64,000 bases of DNA, taken from positions 124,001-188,000 of the forward strand of contig JABWDB010000012.1 in the NCBI GenBank assembly GCA_019614645.1, given 5' to 3'. The notes under the pieces were generated by a model. It saw nothing but the letters and a program-made list of their open reading frames with translations, was not told the origin of the DNA and made no database searches. The position numbers were made by a program, and so were the translations under genes. Below are positions 14,701 to 27,500 of this stretch, in pieces; within the stretch, counting starts at the first letter, position 1, and each line of letters begins with the position of its first letter. This stretch comes from Stratiolaelaps scimitus. Lineage: Eukaryota; Arthropoda; Arachnida; Mesostigmata; Laelapidae.

Positions 14701-17700
14701 TAATCTTGCTGCTACGCGATCAATTGTTCTAGTCGTTTCCTTACTTTGCTGTAGTTCTCCCATCTCTCTGATTTAGCTGCTCGATTACATTATTCCTGTA
14801 ATTACATTTGCTTACCACGGATACTCGCTTGTTAAATTCCGATTACTTTACTATTGTGTTATGCTGCGGCAACGTTTACATGGACATTTTTCACAAACTC
14901 CAAAACCGTTATCGCAAAAACACTAGATCTAAGTAAGCCAAATAACCCCACCGTTACGGGCGTCTTTTCGAGATCGTCTGCACATACATACATATGTGCA
15001 TACATAAAACACAAACTCTTATAAAGTTAACTCGTTTTAGGGTACAGGAGTACTCACAGTATAAAATATATAAATTTTACTTTATGTCTATGTGTATATT
15101 TTTAGGCGTATTCTCCCTTAATTGTTTTAAAGCCTTTCTCATAATGTTTGAGACTCATCCCCATACAGGCCCTTATCGCGTTTTACATGGAAGCTTGTTG
15201 ATTGTTATTCGATTGTGTGACCAGCTACTTGCAAATCATTTGTGCGTCAATTAACTTCAAACCCTCTAAATTTAACAATCTCGTAGCTATCACAAGACTT
15301 CAATTTTCTGCTATTCTGTGTGTTCACTGTGCCAAAATGGCTTGTTCAGTATATTTCAGTGTAGCAAAGAACTGCTACAGAAGTTCGCGTTACGGCGACA
15401 TATTTACTCACGTCTAAGACGTGCCTTTTTTCAGGTGCTTTGGACACCTCCCGTCATAAGCCGATTGACATCTACCGGGCATTTTCTTTAACGTTCGAAG
15501 CTCTCCTCGAGGACGAAGTAAACCAACGTAAAGGCTTCACGTACATCCTCGATGAAAGCGGCTTCCGGCTGCATCATCTGGCGCACGTCAACCTCCGGGA
15601 CGTTCAGAGGGTAACCCCTCTCTGTTCAAACTTACCTTCTGTAGCGCGTCAGCGATAACTCTGTCTAACCTCGGTGTCTATAACTTATATTGTGTATCAT
15701 TGTTTTACAATTTTATTTTTTTTGTTTTTAATATTGTTGTGCTAGTTCTCGTTTACGGATACCCGCTGGCGAAGTCAAGGGTTAGATATTAAACCAGGCA
15801 ATATTTTTTCATTTTTAAAGATATTGAACCTTATTATGAGTACCCCCGAATCCTTAGATTGAAAGGAATTCATTATCATGGATGATTGCCACTATTGGGA
15901 TCGTTATTGTTATTGGTATTTATAGAAGGTAAGTATAAGATTATGGATGCATAGTATCATTGTTACACAGATACTTTCAGAAATAAATTCGCCTCTCCTT
16001 TGAATGTTCTGAATATGCCGCTAATGCAAGTAGCAAAGTAACTTAATACATACACTATAATGTAATAAGGTAATCAAATGTACGATAAACACATTACATA
16101 CAGAAATGTATAATAATATACTCTATAATACGTGCAAGAGAAGAATATACAAAATTTACCGCCGTGTCTCCAAACTGCTGAATGCTTCGCCTTCTCATAA
16201 TGAATGGATGCTATCATAGCTGCGTTTCTGGTTTACCCTTGGATTATTTCTTTCACTCGTCTCGCTCTTCCAGGTGATGATTTCAGGTGAAAAAGGTTAC
16301 CCAATGCGACACAAATCCATCCACTGGGTCAATGTACCTCGGTACATTTCCGCGCTCACCGATTTTGTGCTCAGCTTCTTTAGCCCCAAACTGCAGAAAC
16401 GGGCAAGTACCCAGAGAAAAGAACATTCGAGCGCGATTCGCTGCCTTCCAAGTGTTTACACGTCCATAAGCAGTTGCGCGCAGTTTCCCTAATCAGATGA
16501 TAGCGATAAATCGAGCCCAATGAGTGTTTTGTATATATTTATTCTCTCTTCGTTAAACTAAACGTAACTATGTGATAATAAGTCCCCAAGAGCCCATAAA
16601 TAATATTGGCATAGCCGTTAAATAATCTGGCAACTAGTACATTGTGTAGATCCCGCAGTTAAGGTTCGTTGTTATATATATATATATATATTAAACTTTC
16701 GTACTGCGTTTGGATACTTAGAGGAACTACTTTATACTGTGAATATATTGCAGTTATTAACAATAAAATGACTTAATCGCTTCAGATGTTTGTGCACACC
16801 GACGTCAACTCGCTTCACAAGGAGTTTGATCCGAAGATTCTCCCGCTCGAATTTGGAGGTTCTGTGCCCTGGAAGATTATGTGCGGTACGAAGCCCTATT
16901 GGTGTTCGATTGTCCTTTGCCTTTACATAATTGAGACAGACATCATTTTATTATTTTTTATTCTACTTTAGGTTTATGAAGAGCCCTAGAGTTAGTTATA
17001 GGCAATCAATAAGATCATATGTATAATAGTTACCTCTTTAAATCATTCTACTTGAAAGGTGTTCTTATGATTTTGAAAGAGTTGTGCTGCTCATTTTAGC
17101 CAGATCGATAGACTTCAAATTGAAGCTTCAAGTACGAGATGGTATGGTCACAAATCATTGAGTTCTTATTAGTGATATAAATACTTTTCCCCAACTGGGG
17201 CACAACGGCGTCTTTATACAATAAGCGTATTCGCATGTCTATTGCATAAATCATGGACATACACACATGCAGATAGATAGAACAGACGTATACAAACATA
17301 TTTCCGAATCCCCACCAGGTTGGGAAAATCCTAGTTTTTGTGCCACTTGACAAAATGTGTTAATTGGCTTAGCGTACTGTTTCTGCCTTTTGTTAATATC
17401 TCAATAATACTGAAGTGCTCCTTTAAGGTTGAGGTTTAATTATGCATTCCAGACAATAATCATGATAATAGAAGTGATAACAAGTATATTTTCTCACAAG
17501 TGTATAAAATCATTCTAATTGTCGAGGCAGCAAAAGCTAATTATTTGTAGCGAAGTGGTAGCCACGTAGCTTTGCTAGACTAGAAACAACTTCTTGAAGG
17601 TATTCCTTGAACTTCGATTTAGGCAACAAGTTAACAGGTCAACTCTGATTTTCTCTGCAAGATATCTTATTAAAACGTATGAAAAATTCGTCTAATCAGG

Positions 17701-17980
17701 CAACTCCACCTCGGTCTATGAAAATTTAATGACTAATTTAATAATGCTATCTGATTGCTCTTCGCCATTTCTATTTTTATTTTGACATATTCCAGATACA
17801 TGGCTTGAGGAGCTCGAACGACGATGCCCGTTGATAATGTCTATGGACGAAATGGGCGTTGATGAGAAACTCCGCCCCAAGGAGTCTAAATGTCGACTCA
17901 ATGGTGGCGGTGGCGGTTGGGGTTTCATGAGACTCTGGACTTCGCTAACCCGGTTGGACATATATTCTAGCAATGCTTAG
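8739..17980 (+). CDS. CRAL-TRIO domain lipid-transfer protein (alpha-tocopherol transfer protein / clavesin-like), 370 aa, six coding exons
   Basis: Exons 8739-9039, 9487-9708, 15435-15610, 16274-16402, 16786-16885 and 17796-17980 join in frame to 1113 bases. Residues 28-60 are a Lys/Arg/Glu-rich charged stretch. A CRAL_TRIO_N helix bundle follows (about 75-145; DDSFLLRFLRTRK at 101-113 is the family signature), then the CRAL-TRIO lipid pocket (about 160-305; GFTYILDESG, IHWVNVPRYI, and ILPLEFGG before the end). The family carries hydrophobic ligands such as tocopherol, retinal or phosphoinositides between membranes; the ligand here cannot be told. The ATG has a good context (gcggcgATGG) and lies 13 bases after a splice acceptor (ttttctcacag, ending 8725), so an upstream non-coding exon is expected but was not found. 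Introns are GT-AG except the fourth, which is GC-AG. The last 25 residues after a Gly5 run are less typical, so the last exon is the least certain part. Confidence 0.9.
11681..11710. repeat. (TA)n microsatellite
   Basis: Thirty bases of pure TA within the large CRAL-TRIO intron. Similar short tracts lie at 624-651, 16673-16691, 35940-35968 and 37541-37559. Confidence 0.95.
13430..14545 (+). mobile_element. Truncated, internally deleted non-LTR retrotransposon (reverse transcriptase remnant)
   Basis: From about 13480 one frame reads QFGFRRSRSTELALGRL and GVFLDVSAAFNCVSH, the fingers and the LD-x-S-x-AF catalytic block of LINE reverse transcriptases. At about 13655-13700 the frame changes and the sequence jumps to the region after the active site (VKCLGLTF, LLCYGIRIWGAG, IQNEALRVIFG, then LPREIRSL), ending at a stop at 14309. 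The part with the second Asp motif (YADD) is missing, so the copy is dead. The 3' tail shows AATAAA-like sequence and (ATATG)n-type repeats at about 14523-14548. The 5' end is truncated. It lies in sense orientation inside the 5.7-kb second intron of the CRAL-TRIO gene. Clade not assigned (jockey/CR1-like). Confidence 0.88.
16403..16785 (+). other. GC-AG intron of the CRAL-TRIO gene
   Basis: Exon 4 must end after the Arg codon at 16400-16402, because only then does the frame continue into the next exon at 16786 (phase 0, MFVHTDVN). The intron therefore starts GCAAGT and ends ttcag. The nearest GT (16407) would give a phase-1 end that does not match the acceptor. GCAAGT is the usual form of the rare GC donor class spliced by the major spliceosome. 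Confidence 0.8.
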
Positions 17981-18773
17981 CGTGTAACCTCGTCAACTGA
18001 GAACAACACAAACCATCTCGGCCATCAAAAGCGACAAGTCAAACACACTCTATGATCTACAATAATCCCCAACTTCTCTGACTCCACGTTCCTGCTTATG
18101 CATCCGGAATGTGTCTATTTTCCTGGGCTTTCTTCCGGTGTCTTCTCGGGCAACGGTACTCTTTACCCCCTAGCCTTCGACGACAAGTACTTACAACAGC
18201 AGTATGGGACTTGGGGGTGATCTGTTTGCCTATTTGCCTGCTCTATAAACGGTTTTCTGGTCTTTAATGCTTCGTCTGCAATGAGACCAGATGCTGCTAA
18301 GGTCCTGTCGATCGGTCCTATCCAACGCCTGATATACGTCTGTGTGAAAGAGATTATGGTGATAAGGCCTGATGATAAAGGAAGTTTTTGCTGCCCAGAC
18401 GCTAAATGAAAGAACGAATTGCATCACGTGTATATTTTTCACAAGCACTCTCACCGCTGACTGGCTACCTTCGAGCAAGCTCGAACTGCTTCTTCAGCCA
18501 TCTCTAAGTCAACGTTTTCCGAGGCGGCCTACATCCATTTCGGCCGCTCTTATGAAGGAAACACCCGCAAGCAGAAATGCAGCTGCACTCGATACAGGGG
18601 CGATGGGTACAGACAATGGCTTGTCGTGAGGATCCTGTGGAAATGGTAATGATATCTAAACCATGCTTTTATCTCATTGTGTCCACAATGTGTATGTGTG
18701 TGCAATAGGTCCTATCTATCCGCTTGATTTTCAACCGGTGGTTACTATTTCTCATGCCCCTACTATCCATTGT

Positions 18774-18797
18774 AATATATATATATATATATATCTA

Positions 18798-18889
<92 letters not shown>
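18774..18889. repeat. Long (TA)n microsatellite, about 115 bases
   Basis: Almost pure TA dinucleotides with two short interruptions (tctatattta near 18796). Such a tract can extrude as a cruciform and is prone to length change and assembly error. The Tyr-Ile runs it encodes are not protein. Confidence 0.97.
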
Positions 18890-18890
<1 letters not shown>

Positions 18891-19939
18891 GTATGTATAT
18901 TTATGTACCTAACACGATTCCTGAACAGTTCGGAGATGGTTCTTCAGTATCAAAGCATACAGTTCTTGATCTAAAGCTTGTGTTCCCTCTTTCTAGGTGC
19001 GTGGCAGAAATTTCTCGGAAACGGGTCTTTCTCTTCTTCCTAACACAAATGCATTTAACGAACCAAAAAATGAAAACAAAACACAAATACTGAAATTCCC
19101 GTCGTGCTAGACACGTTCACAATACACCACGACCACTACCACCATCGCTACTATATATCTAGCCCATACAGCACCCTACATTCCCCCAACCGCCCGGTCT
19201 TTTTCAATATCGCATTATATTTAACTATTTGCACTCTAATATATATATTAGCTATATCTACACTATATTTAACTAGTAGCTACTTACTCTTTAAATGCAC
19301 GAACTATGTCATACAATTACAAGACAGACAACCCTATATTTGTTATAATGTCATCGTAGGAGGAAACACCTGAGAAGCAGATTTACGAATTCGTAATTTG
19401 CGGTGACACCTAGAGTCTCCGTTTTATGCGAATATAGTTTTCGCACAGGTGTTATGTATTTTGTTTCTGGTCAAGCTATTTTTGTTTGTTTAATTATTTG
19501 TTAGTGTTTTGCGCTAAATTGTGACTATAGCCAATGGTGTGAGCTGAGTACCCCTCAAATGGGTCTCCTTGAATAATTCCAGCAGTTTCGTAGCGATGTT
19601 TAGATATATTTACATTTTTGTTTAAATCAATTTAAGGATAATATGCATGCCCGATAAGTACTTTCCTGAGCTCTGTTGAAATCTCTTCTCCTTTTGGGAT
19701 TACGACCTATTGTCAATCTTTATTATCTCCGTGCGCAACAGTCTCGTTGTTGTTTGCAGACTCTGCATTTACGAGCAGTACAAATTTCGAGTAATACATA
19801 TGTGGAACAAATGGAAACAACAGCTAAATCACGGCGAAGAAAGCCGAGCTCTCCGTGGTGTCAGTTGCGACTAGCTTCGAACGTGCACTTCGAATGAGAA
19901 TTCCAAACCTAATATTTCTATCACTTGTTATACATTTAT

Positions 19940-20115
19940 TAAATTTTCCGGGCTGACCCATAGCCAACATTTAACGTCCACGGTACTCTTTCGGCATTGC
20001 TTCATAAGACGGACCCCTTTAAATGCAAATGTGCAACGGTGGGGATGGAACCAGTACATCTACTTGTCTCCTCCGATTGCAAGGCGCACACGAATGCACC
20101 ACGCCACCGTGCTCG
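19940..20115 (-). mobile_element. tRNA-derived SINE with 17-bp target-site duplication
   Basis: Read on the minus strand, the 5' head has a box A-like ggtggcgtggtgc and a box B-like ggttccatcccc; the start (cacggtg) can pair with caccgttg after box B, as an acceptor stem would. The tail ends ...gtcagcccggaaaattt. Flanks acttgttatacatttat (19923-19939) and acttgttatacgtttat (20116-20132) are a target-site duplication with one difference, proof of retroposition. Box A/B would drive RNA polymerase III transcription. Related fragments lie near 1830, 25112, 54660 and 55015. Confidence 0.82.
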
Positions 20116-23100
20116 ACTTGTTATACGTTTATAGTCTTATACTACAGTACATTATTAGGCAGCAAAAACGACAAGGCGTAATCCCACCTGGGTAGATGCT
20201 GACGTTCACTCTATCTCTTTGGCTCCTGTTCACACCCATGTCGGGATCAGTGGCGTCGGTTCAACAAAGCTTGCAACCACTGGCACGGCTAGTACTTATA
20301 CGAATAGCAGCTTTCAAATTCAATTTTTCAACGGTGATCTCTACTCACTCTCTCTCTCTCTCCCTTTCTTGGCCTGTCCACTTATGTTGAACCTAGCCTG
20401 AGGGCCTAAGGCCCAGTTCGCAAAGCCTTTCGCACAACCGTCAATTGACGTAGTGCTGGTGATATTTGTTTTGCTCTGTTTCCCAAAATAAACTCCATTT
20501 GAGTATTTGTGTATGTGACTCAGATGGGAGCTAAAGGGTAAAAAGAGAGAGGAACAGTTGTCGCGTCTTTCGTCTGGACAAGGTTCTATCCGATCGAAGG
20601 ACAGAGGCACCGCACGACACTGCGCTCCATTTCTTCTCTTTAGGCTAAGTGGGCCGTAGACCTCTGGAACCGTCCCCTTTGATTTAGTCAGGGAGGATCT
20701 ATACTTATTCTGGTTTAGGACTGGAAGTCTACAAAGTGGAAGATATTTCGAAACGTCGATTAGATGCAGTTTGATAACGAGTTATCCAGTGATGTGGCCT
20801 ATTAATGTGTTGTACTAAGGCAAGATAATACAAATAAATAAAATATAAGATTAAAATATGAAATACAAGATTCTGTACTCGTTAGATAAAGCACTCCTGA
20901 AAATAAATGTTGCTTTCACTCAGTAGAATGTTATTATAGATCGATTATATCGAATATGATTGTCTGCAAGGTTCGTATAACCGGCCTACGGCTCACCACG
21001 ACATATACATTCCACCTATCCCGCCATTTTTTTAGTTTTCTCTGCCTAGTGTTCGAATGCAAGTAAGCGAAACATTAAGTATTGCTGCAATATATTAAGC
21101 TCTATATCAATTGAGTAATTGATTAATCCTTCTTCAGAACATAACACAACATTTCACATTGAACCTCTATTACCATAAACCAGCTAGGTGTGTTTTGCTA
21201 AACCTTCCTCTCTTTGTGGCATAAAACCTGCAATTGAGAACGCTTCGAAATATATTTACATCTAATGCTAAATGTTTCAAGTGGTAGTTCCCCCGTTGGG
21301 GCTTAGCTAAATTCTGCTTTGAAGTGTTTGCCATTAAATGACATCGCTTTTAGTGTTTTCGTGCTACTTCACTCGCGTTCGATGTAATCGTCACATTACA
21401 TTTAATTGTATTGTATGTAATATGTTAGTATTCACCAGCGGAGTTTGTTTCTCTGCACCCCTCGCCTCTTCGGATGTTGATCTGTTATAACCTTAATGTC
21501 CCATAACATTTCTTGATGGTTGTTGTGATTCGTCAATGTCCCTGTTGTTGTTGTTTTGTTGTTGCTGTTGTCATTGGTGTGATTGTTCCGTCATTGGTGT
21601 TTTCGTTGCTTTGTTGTTGTCGTCGTCGTCGTCGTCGTGCATGCTGTTCTCCTGCGTCCTGACCCTTACTTTATTTGCAGGCACTCTTCCGAGTGAAGAC
21701 GCACACTCTTTCCATCGGTCATCAACCCGCAACCCGCACCCCGGAATCGTCCGACCGCGCAACACCCATCAACCAACCAAGCAGGCAGACCGACAGGCCT
21801 CCAGTGATCAGAGGGTAATCTAGCATATAAGCTGCCCTATGCCGCGCTCCGTTCTTCACAGTCCATTTTAACCCATCAGCATCAAATATCATCAACAAGA
21901 CTAGATGGGCACATCATCTAGGCTGACGACCCTCCTGCTGTCTGATAGTGTGGTCCATCACCATACGAGTTGCTTGACAACGGCACACTTCATGGTAGCG
22001 CGCCAGACTCACTCACGGGAGATGGAGACGAAGATACTGAACGATTACCGTAGGCAGAGAATGAATTTGAATAAGTCGGGACATTCGTGGTCCTCAAACA
22101 CCATATACATACACATATATACGGAAGGAAAAACTATAATATGAGTACGGAGCGAATGTGCTTCTGAGTTACCTATCTAGACTGATGAAGTCATTGATTC
22201 TGATGATATACTGATTATTGCAACAGTGATATCCACTGACATGTGAGGGGGCAATCCCAAAAACAAACGATTACGTATGTACACCTGCATTTAAGAACTT
22301 TTCAAGGTTCTATTCACTTCTGTATGCGTTCAGTTAGGAAGAGGATTTAGAACTTGGATTGGTTCGGAGTTGACTTTGCTGCTTGCTCTGAGCGTGCTGC
22401 TTTCGTCTGATAGTCGAATAATTATTGGCTAAAAAAAGCGCTGACTTAAACTGTGACAGTTTCTAAAGTCTCAGACAGCCTCTCTATGGAATATATAGTA
22501 TAATAGGTCAAAGGGCGTAAATGATGTACCCGGCATCGCGGCGGTCTACAATTTTACTAACGTCGAGATTTCGGACTAAACCGTATGAAGCAACAGTATC
22601 CACATTACGATATGTATGTCTTCAGAAGCTGGTGGAGGAATCGCACTCGTGGGGAGAGGTTGTTTTCATTTAGGCCTATTTTTATGGAAATACGGCTGAA
22701 AATTGCGGAGCGGTTGAAAAAGTGACTAAAATGAACACGGTGTTGGCTATGGATTTCTAATAATAAAACATGACTCAATCTCAAGAGCTCGAGGTTCTTA
22801 AATAATGCTGTCCAATAAATATTCGATATTTAAATAGATTTGCTGCGTTTTCTATCGGGCAGAACGATGCAACGATGTTCTATTCCATGGCTTTTGTATT
22901 ATATTGCTTCTTACTTACTGTATATTTTATATCATATTTGGTTAAGTATAACAAAGAACTTATGTTATGTTGTTTTATAGGATCTTGGGAATGTTGGCTT
23001 TATATATATATATCAAACAGATCCTATTGGTCGTTAGTGATAGCGCTTCAATCGAATTTCAAGACTCAGCCTAGGTAACTTCAGTTGAATATCTGGATAA

Positions 23101-24471
23101 ACATATTTCACCATACTCGAGCAAGGTAAAGCCATTGAAAACTGGACTTGTTCGCTCCAGATGGATAGGTGAAGGACGTCAAAATCGTGTGATATTTACT
23201 CAAGGTAGCGAACTCTACCTGCACAAAACTAAATTTAACAGCCACTATCAGAATCCATTGTATCATCTATGACTCAACCTTGCCGACCTTTTTAGAGAGG
23301 TAAATCGTTCCTTTTGTCCGAATAAATACCCGGGAAACGTTTCACCGCATTTTTTCACTCGGTTTAGTCGTTTCAATTAAAATGTATATGTTGTTACACA
23401 TATGCTTACGCATCACTTAGATGTTATATCCCTAGAGGCACTGTTTTAATATTTATAGATTCAGTCCCGATCAAGCTTCACAAAGATAAACATGAGTCAC
23501 TTTCAGCACCTCCGACTCCTGTTTTTACTACGAGTTCCGCACTAGAAACATACATGCGTAAGGTGCAGATTACATCTTGCCACACGCTCAATCTAAAGGC
23601 TAGCAGACTACACGGAACGAGGCTCGGTTGGCTCAAGGCATGAATGAATCGGTTGAGATCATTTCCGGTCGTGGACCCAGTCCTCCCCTTGCCCCTTGGA
23701 GGTAGCCCCTGAAGGGGAGGAGAATTTCCGTTATTGATCGCACCGACCTGCGAGAACGGACCACGTTTCGTTGGAGTTGGCCAATTTTCGAGTGCTGCCG
23801 CCGAAAAATAGTGTCTTTCCTCTATCCCTGAACTATCTTCGTTTTGTGTCGGACTCCACGAACGCAACGATAGTTTACTCCTGCGAGAATCATCTCAGAA
23901 GTGGAGACAAGAAGCTGCTAGCATCAGTAATGAGAAGATCTGTCCCATTCTGAAAATTGGATCTACCTTACTATAAGGTCGATTCTGATAACTGGCCATT
24001 ACAGAATATTTGATGCACAGTCATGGTCATGAAGGTTAACCACGAAGCTGACGTAAGGCTATCTGAACGCCGGCAGATAACTGTTGGCATATCGGTTGAG
24101 TTCCAGATATGATAAAGTGAATACGGACTAGTTATGAACTGAAAAACAAATGCCAGAGAAACATTTTCATCAACAAAATTATCCATGTGTAGTACGCAAT
24201 TCTGGATCTTGGCATTGTGTGCGAATGTATATTTCGAAAACACCAGGATACAATGTGTCTATCAGCAGTTTTTAATATGAAAGTTTCGATGGGGCATAGA
24301 GTGCCTAAATAAGTGAAGAGTGACGCCAGATCATTTTGAGGTCAGGTTCAATATACATAAACAGCCTTGCTATAAAAAGACTTGGATAATGTTGGCAAAC
24401 CTCTGATGAAGCTAACGGCCATTGACGGACCAACAACAATCTTATGAGTGTGGAAACTCATATTTATCTAG

Positions 24472-24478
24472 TATAAAA
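24472..24478 (+). promoter_or_regulatory. Candidate TATA box of the sodium channel gene
   Basis: TATAAAA lies 104 bases before the channel ATG, in a distance range that would give a roughly 75-base A-rich leader. Transcription would start near 24500. No clear initiator element was found, and TATA-like strings are common in AT-rich DNA, so this is only a candidate. Confidence 0.3.
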
Positions 24479-24581
24479 ATCAAATTACAGCAACGAGGAC
24501 AAGCTGAAATACAAATACAACGGAAGTGTTTGAAAAACAATAACAACAAAATAATAATAACTAAAAGCAACATTATTTAGT

Positions 24582-27500
24582 ATGGCACCGCGATGGTTCG
24601 CCGATCAAGTGACCGCTTTGCGGCTGTCCTTTATGGATTCTTCTCTGCCAGGCCTAAAGGTGATCTGTGGGTTCGGCAGTCCGATAAGACGCGCTGCTTG
24701 GCTTGTAGTTTTTCTTGCCCTGTTCGCACTAACTGTATACGATATTGTCAACCTAGCAGTTGAGTATTACAAGTATCCGGACAGTCTCAATATTAAATAC
24801 GAAGAACCAGAAGGTGGACGAAAGATGCCAATGCCAGCAGTAACCGTATGCAATCTAAATCCGTACAAGTGGGTTAGATTCTGCAATAACATAGACAAGC
24901 TGCTGGATGCAAGGTAGGTTGCAGGTAGTGAGATCCTACTAACGAAGGCGTTCATTTTGAAGCTCAGACATACATTATGACAATAATAGAGTCGTGGCTG
25001 GGTGAGATACGTCTGCAGATATTTTCATGTATTATCTATTACGTGCTGATCTTTCGTATCGGAGCGGGACGTTCGTCAAAGAGTACATTGGGAATACATT
25101 GCATTCGTAGACTTTCCGGGCTGACTCCCAGCTAACATTTAACGTTCACGGAACTGCTTTCGGCATTGCTTCATATAAAATTGTCATTAAAGAATATTAA
25201 ATACATTTTAATTCGATGTTATTGGCCCCAGTTACTTTAGTTCACTTCAAGAGGAAACATATCGAGTTGAAAACGGATCGTGGAACATAGAGATGGAACT
25301 CTCGAAAATCAGACATGATGATACCGTGACGATTTGTTAACATGATTACTTAAAGTGGTTTCATACTGGAGGTCTCCTCTCTTATCTTCTATTGGGACAC
25401 AACTTGGGACGATTAAGGCCAGGATTTACGCTTAATCGGTTTTAAATGGAATTTCTAGAACATGTTGTTTCGGCAAAAACAAAGCGTACAAGGCCATACT
25501 TGGTTACAATGACCCCGCGTTCAACGGCCTCTCTTCTAATGAAACTTCGAGCATCTTCATATTAGAAGAAAGCATTTCATTTTGGACTCAATACATGTTT
25601 TCAGTTGTTCACGGCTCGTGCAATAGGTAATCCCGTGCAATAGGACCCAGTTGGTGTATTTAGCTGTAGTTACGCCAAATATTTACAACATTTAAAACAA
25701 GGATACATAGTTGAGTTGTGTTTCAGTCATCCGGTTGGTCCTATCTACAAACCAACAATAGTGAACGAATCGAATAATGCATCCGAAAATCACTGTCTCT
25801 ATGGACTACTACCGCCATGGTCCATACTGCTGTGGGCGGACGTTCACAAGGGAGCCCGTAAATGATAAAGGCACTATTAGGATTAGATATCTGTGTGATG
25901 CAAAAACAAGGGGTTCACTTTCCACCTTCACAACCTTAAGAGTTCATAAGCCATGACCCTTTCAATGTCGCGATTTGGCTAAAAGTAGATAAGATTACGC
26001 TTATTCAGTCTCAATATTAAACATTAGTATTCACGAACATTTGTTCAACTTGTTCTCAATGTTCTTATTAAAATTTCTTCATTTCTTCGTTCATTTCAGC
26101 AAAGAATTGGTGTCAAATAATACGACGACCAGTATGGAGACAATGAAGACACGATATTGCAACGAGGCCACTATGCAGGCGGAGGAGCGTACCCCGGTAT
26201 GGAATCTTACAAAGGAGTATATGGAGCTAATGCAGCACTTTACAGACTGGTCTGGCGCGCTGCAGAGGTGAGCACTAACATGACAACAACATCTATTTTG
26301 TATCTGCAATGATTTTAATGTAAGAGAATATTCGGTTTTACCGCAGTCATTGACGTCAAAATTGGCAAAGAAATATCACACAGCGACGTATTTAACAAAT
26401 TTGACGATCAGCAGGATAAAAACGTCCTATCTCTTATTATATGGACGAATCTTTTCTTAGCAGTATCAGATAACGTCTATTAATAGCAGTTCGGAGTGCT
26501 GTTCTTAAAATAAAAGTTGAACCCCTGGGGGTTACAAATGGGTACATGTTTTCCCAAGTGCCGATCAATAAAGTCCAAACGTTATTATTGTATAACGGCA
26601 CAGCCAAACAGTAGCCACATAACTCAGCGGCATCAAACAGACTAAAAACCACATTTCTTATTCTTTCTCTCTGAGAATCTACAAGTAATTACCGCCAACA
26701 TTTTACATCATAGCACTACATATATGCAAGTAAGCTGGGTGATGATGACTTTGGATAATGACTATTTTACTCTTTTATTCCTTGTTTGTTTTGTACTTAA
26801 ATGCTCGCTTCGAGTACACTACAGATACATTTTACTAATATAAGAATTCTGTCTACTCACCTCGCACTGACTCGCATCGACCTGCTGCAGGAACTTGAAC
26901 ACCAAAGACCTTATGCAGAACATCTCCCACAGCCGTGATGACATGGTGCACATGGCAACGTTTGATAACGGCGTCTCCGTCAACTGTACCGAGAAAGCAG
27001 CCAATTCAGCAAACGTCACAAATAAAAACGAGAAACAAGAGTGCGCAAATTACAAACGAAAGAACCCACAGCCAGACCCCAAGATGTACCCGAGATATGG
27101 TTCGTATAAATGAAAGGATGTTGAATTTCAGCAGTAGCAGCAACCGAATTTACCAGGAGATGACTTTTTTCAACGTACACAATTTCCTAGGAACTGCATA
27201 GCACAAAAATGCCATCAAATGACAACAGGACAAATTCGGCCCTGGCTTCAGAATGCGGAATTTTTTCGTGATATTTCTCGCAGTAATCCGGCGATACGGT
27301 GAAGTACAAAGAATATCTTATGGAAGAAGTGCTGGGGGTTCTCCATGTCTAAACAAATGTTCTATTTAGATCGTAATGAGACTCATTTCTTTCTTAAGCT
27401 CACACTATTACATAATTTATCTCTGACATGACGTATCCAAGTGTGGTATGTCCCTTAACAAAACATACATCATTACATTTCAACGTATATGACACAAATG

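Larger units (their letters stand above)
9709..15434 (+). other. Second intron of the CRAL-TRIO gene (5.7 kb)
   Basis: Donor GTGAGT, acceptor cctttttTcag. It contains the LINE remnant at 13430-14545, the (TA)n tract at 11681, an (ATT)n run near 10377-10392 and an (ATA)n run near 12316-12336. No other coding sequence is supported. Confidence 0.75.
17981..24470. other. Intergenic between the CRAL-TRIO and channel genes
   Basis: The first part is presumably the 3' untranslated region; no clear AATAAA was identified. It holds the long (TA)n at 18774, the SINE at 19940, a (CT)n run near 20347-20370 and a GTT/GTC-rich stretch at 21540-21645. No gene recognised. Confidence 0.6.

Noticed and set aside
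18663..18974. Open frame rich in Tyr-Ile repeats
   Set aside because: It is the translation of the (TA)n microsatellite.
25727..25857. Candidate extra exon of the channel gene with a good acceptor (tgtgtttcag)
   Set aside because: Its 131 bases break the frame into the next certain exon at 26100, while skipping it joins exon 1 to 26100 in perfect phase.
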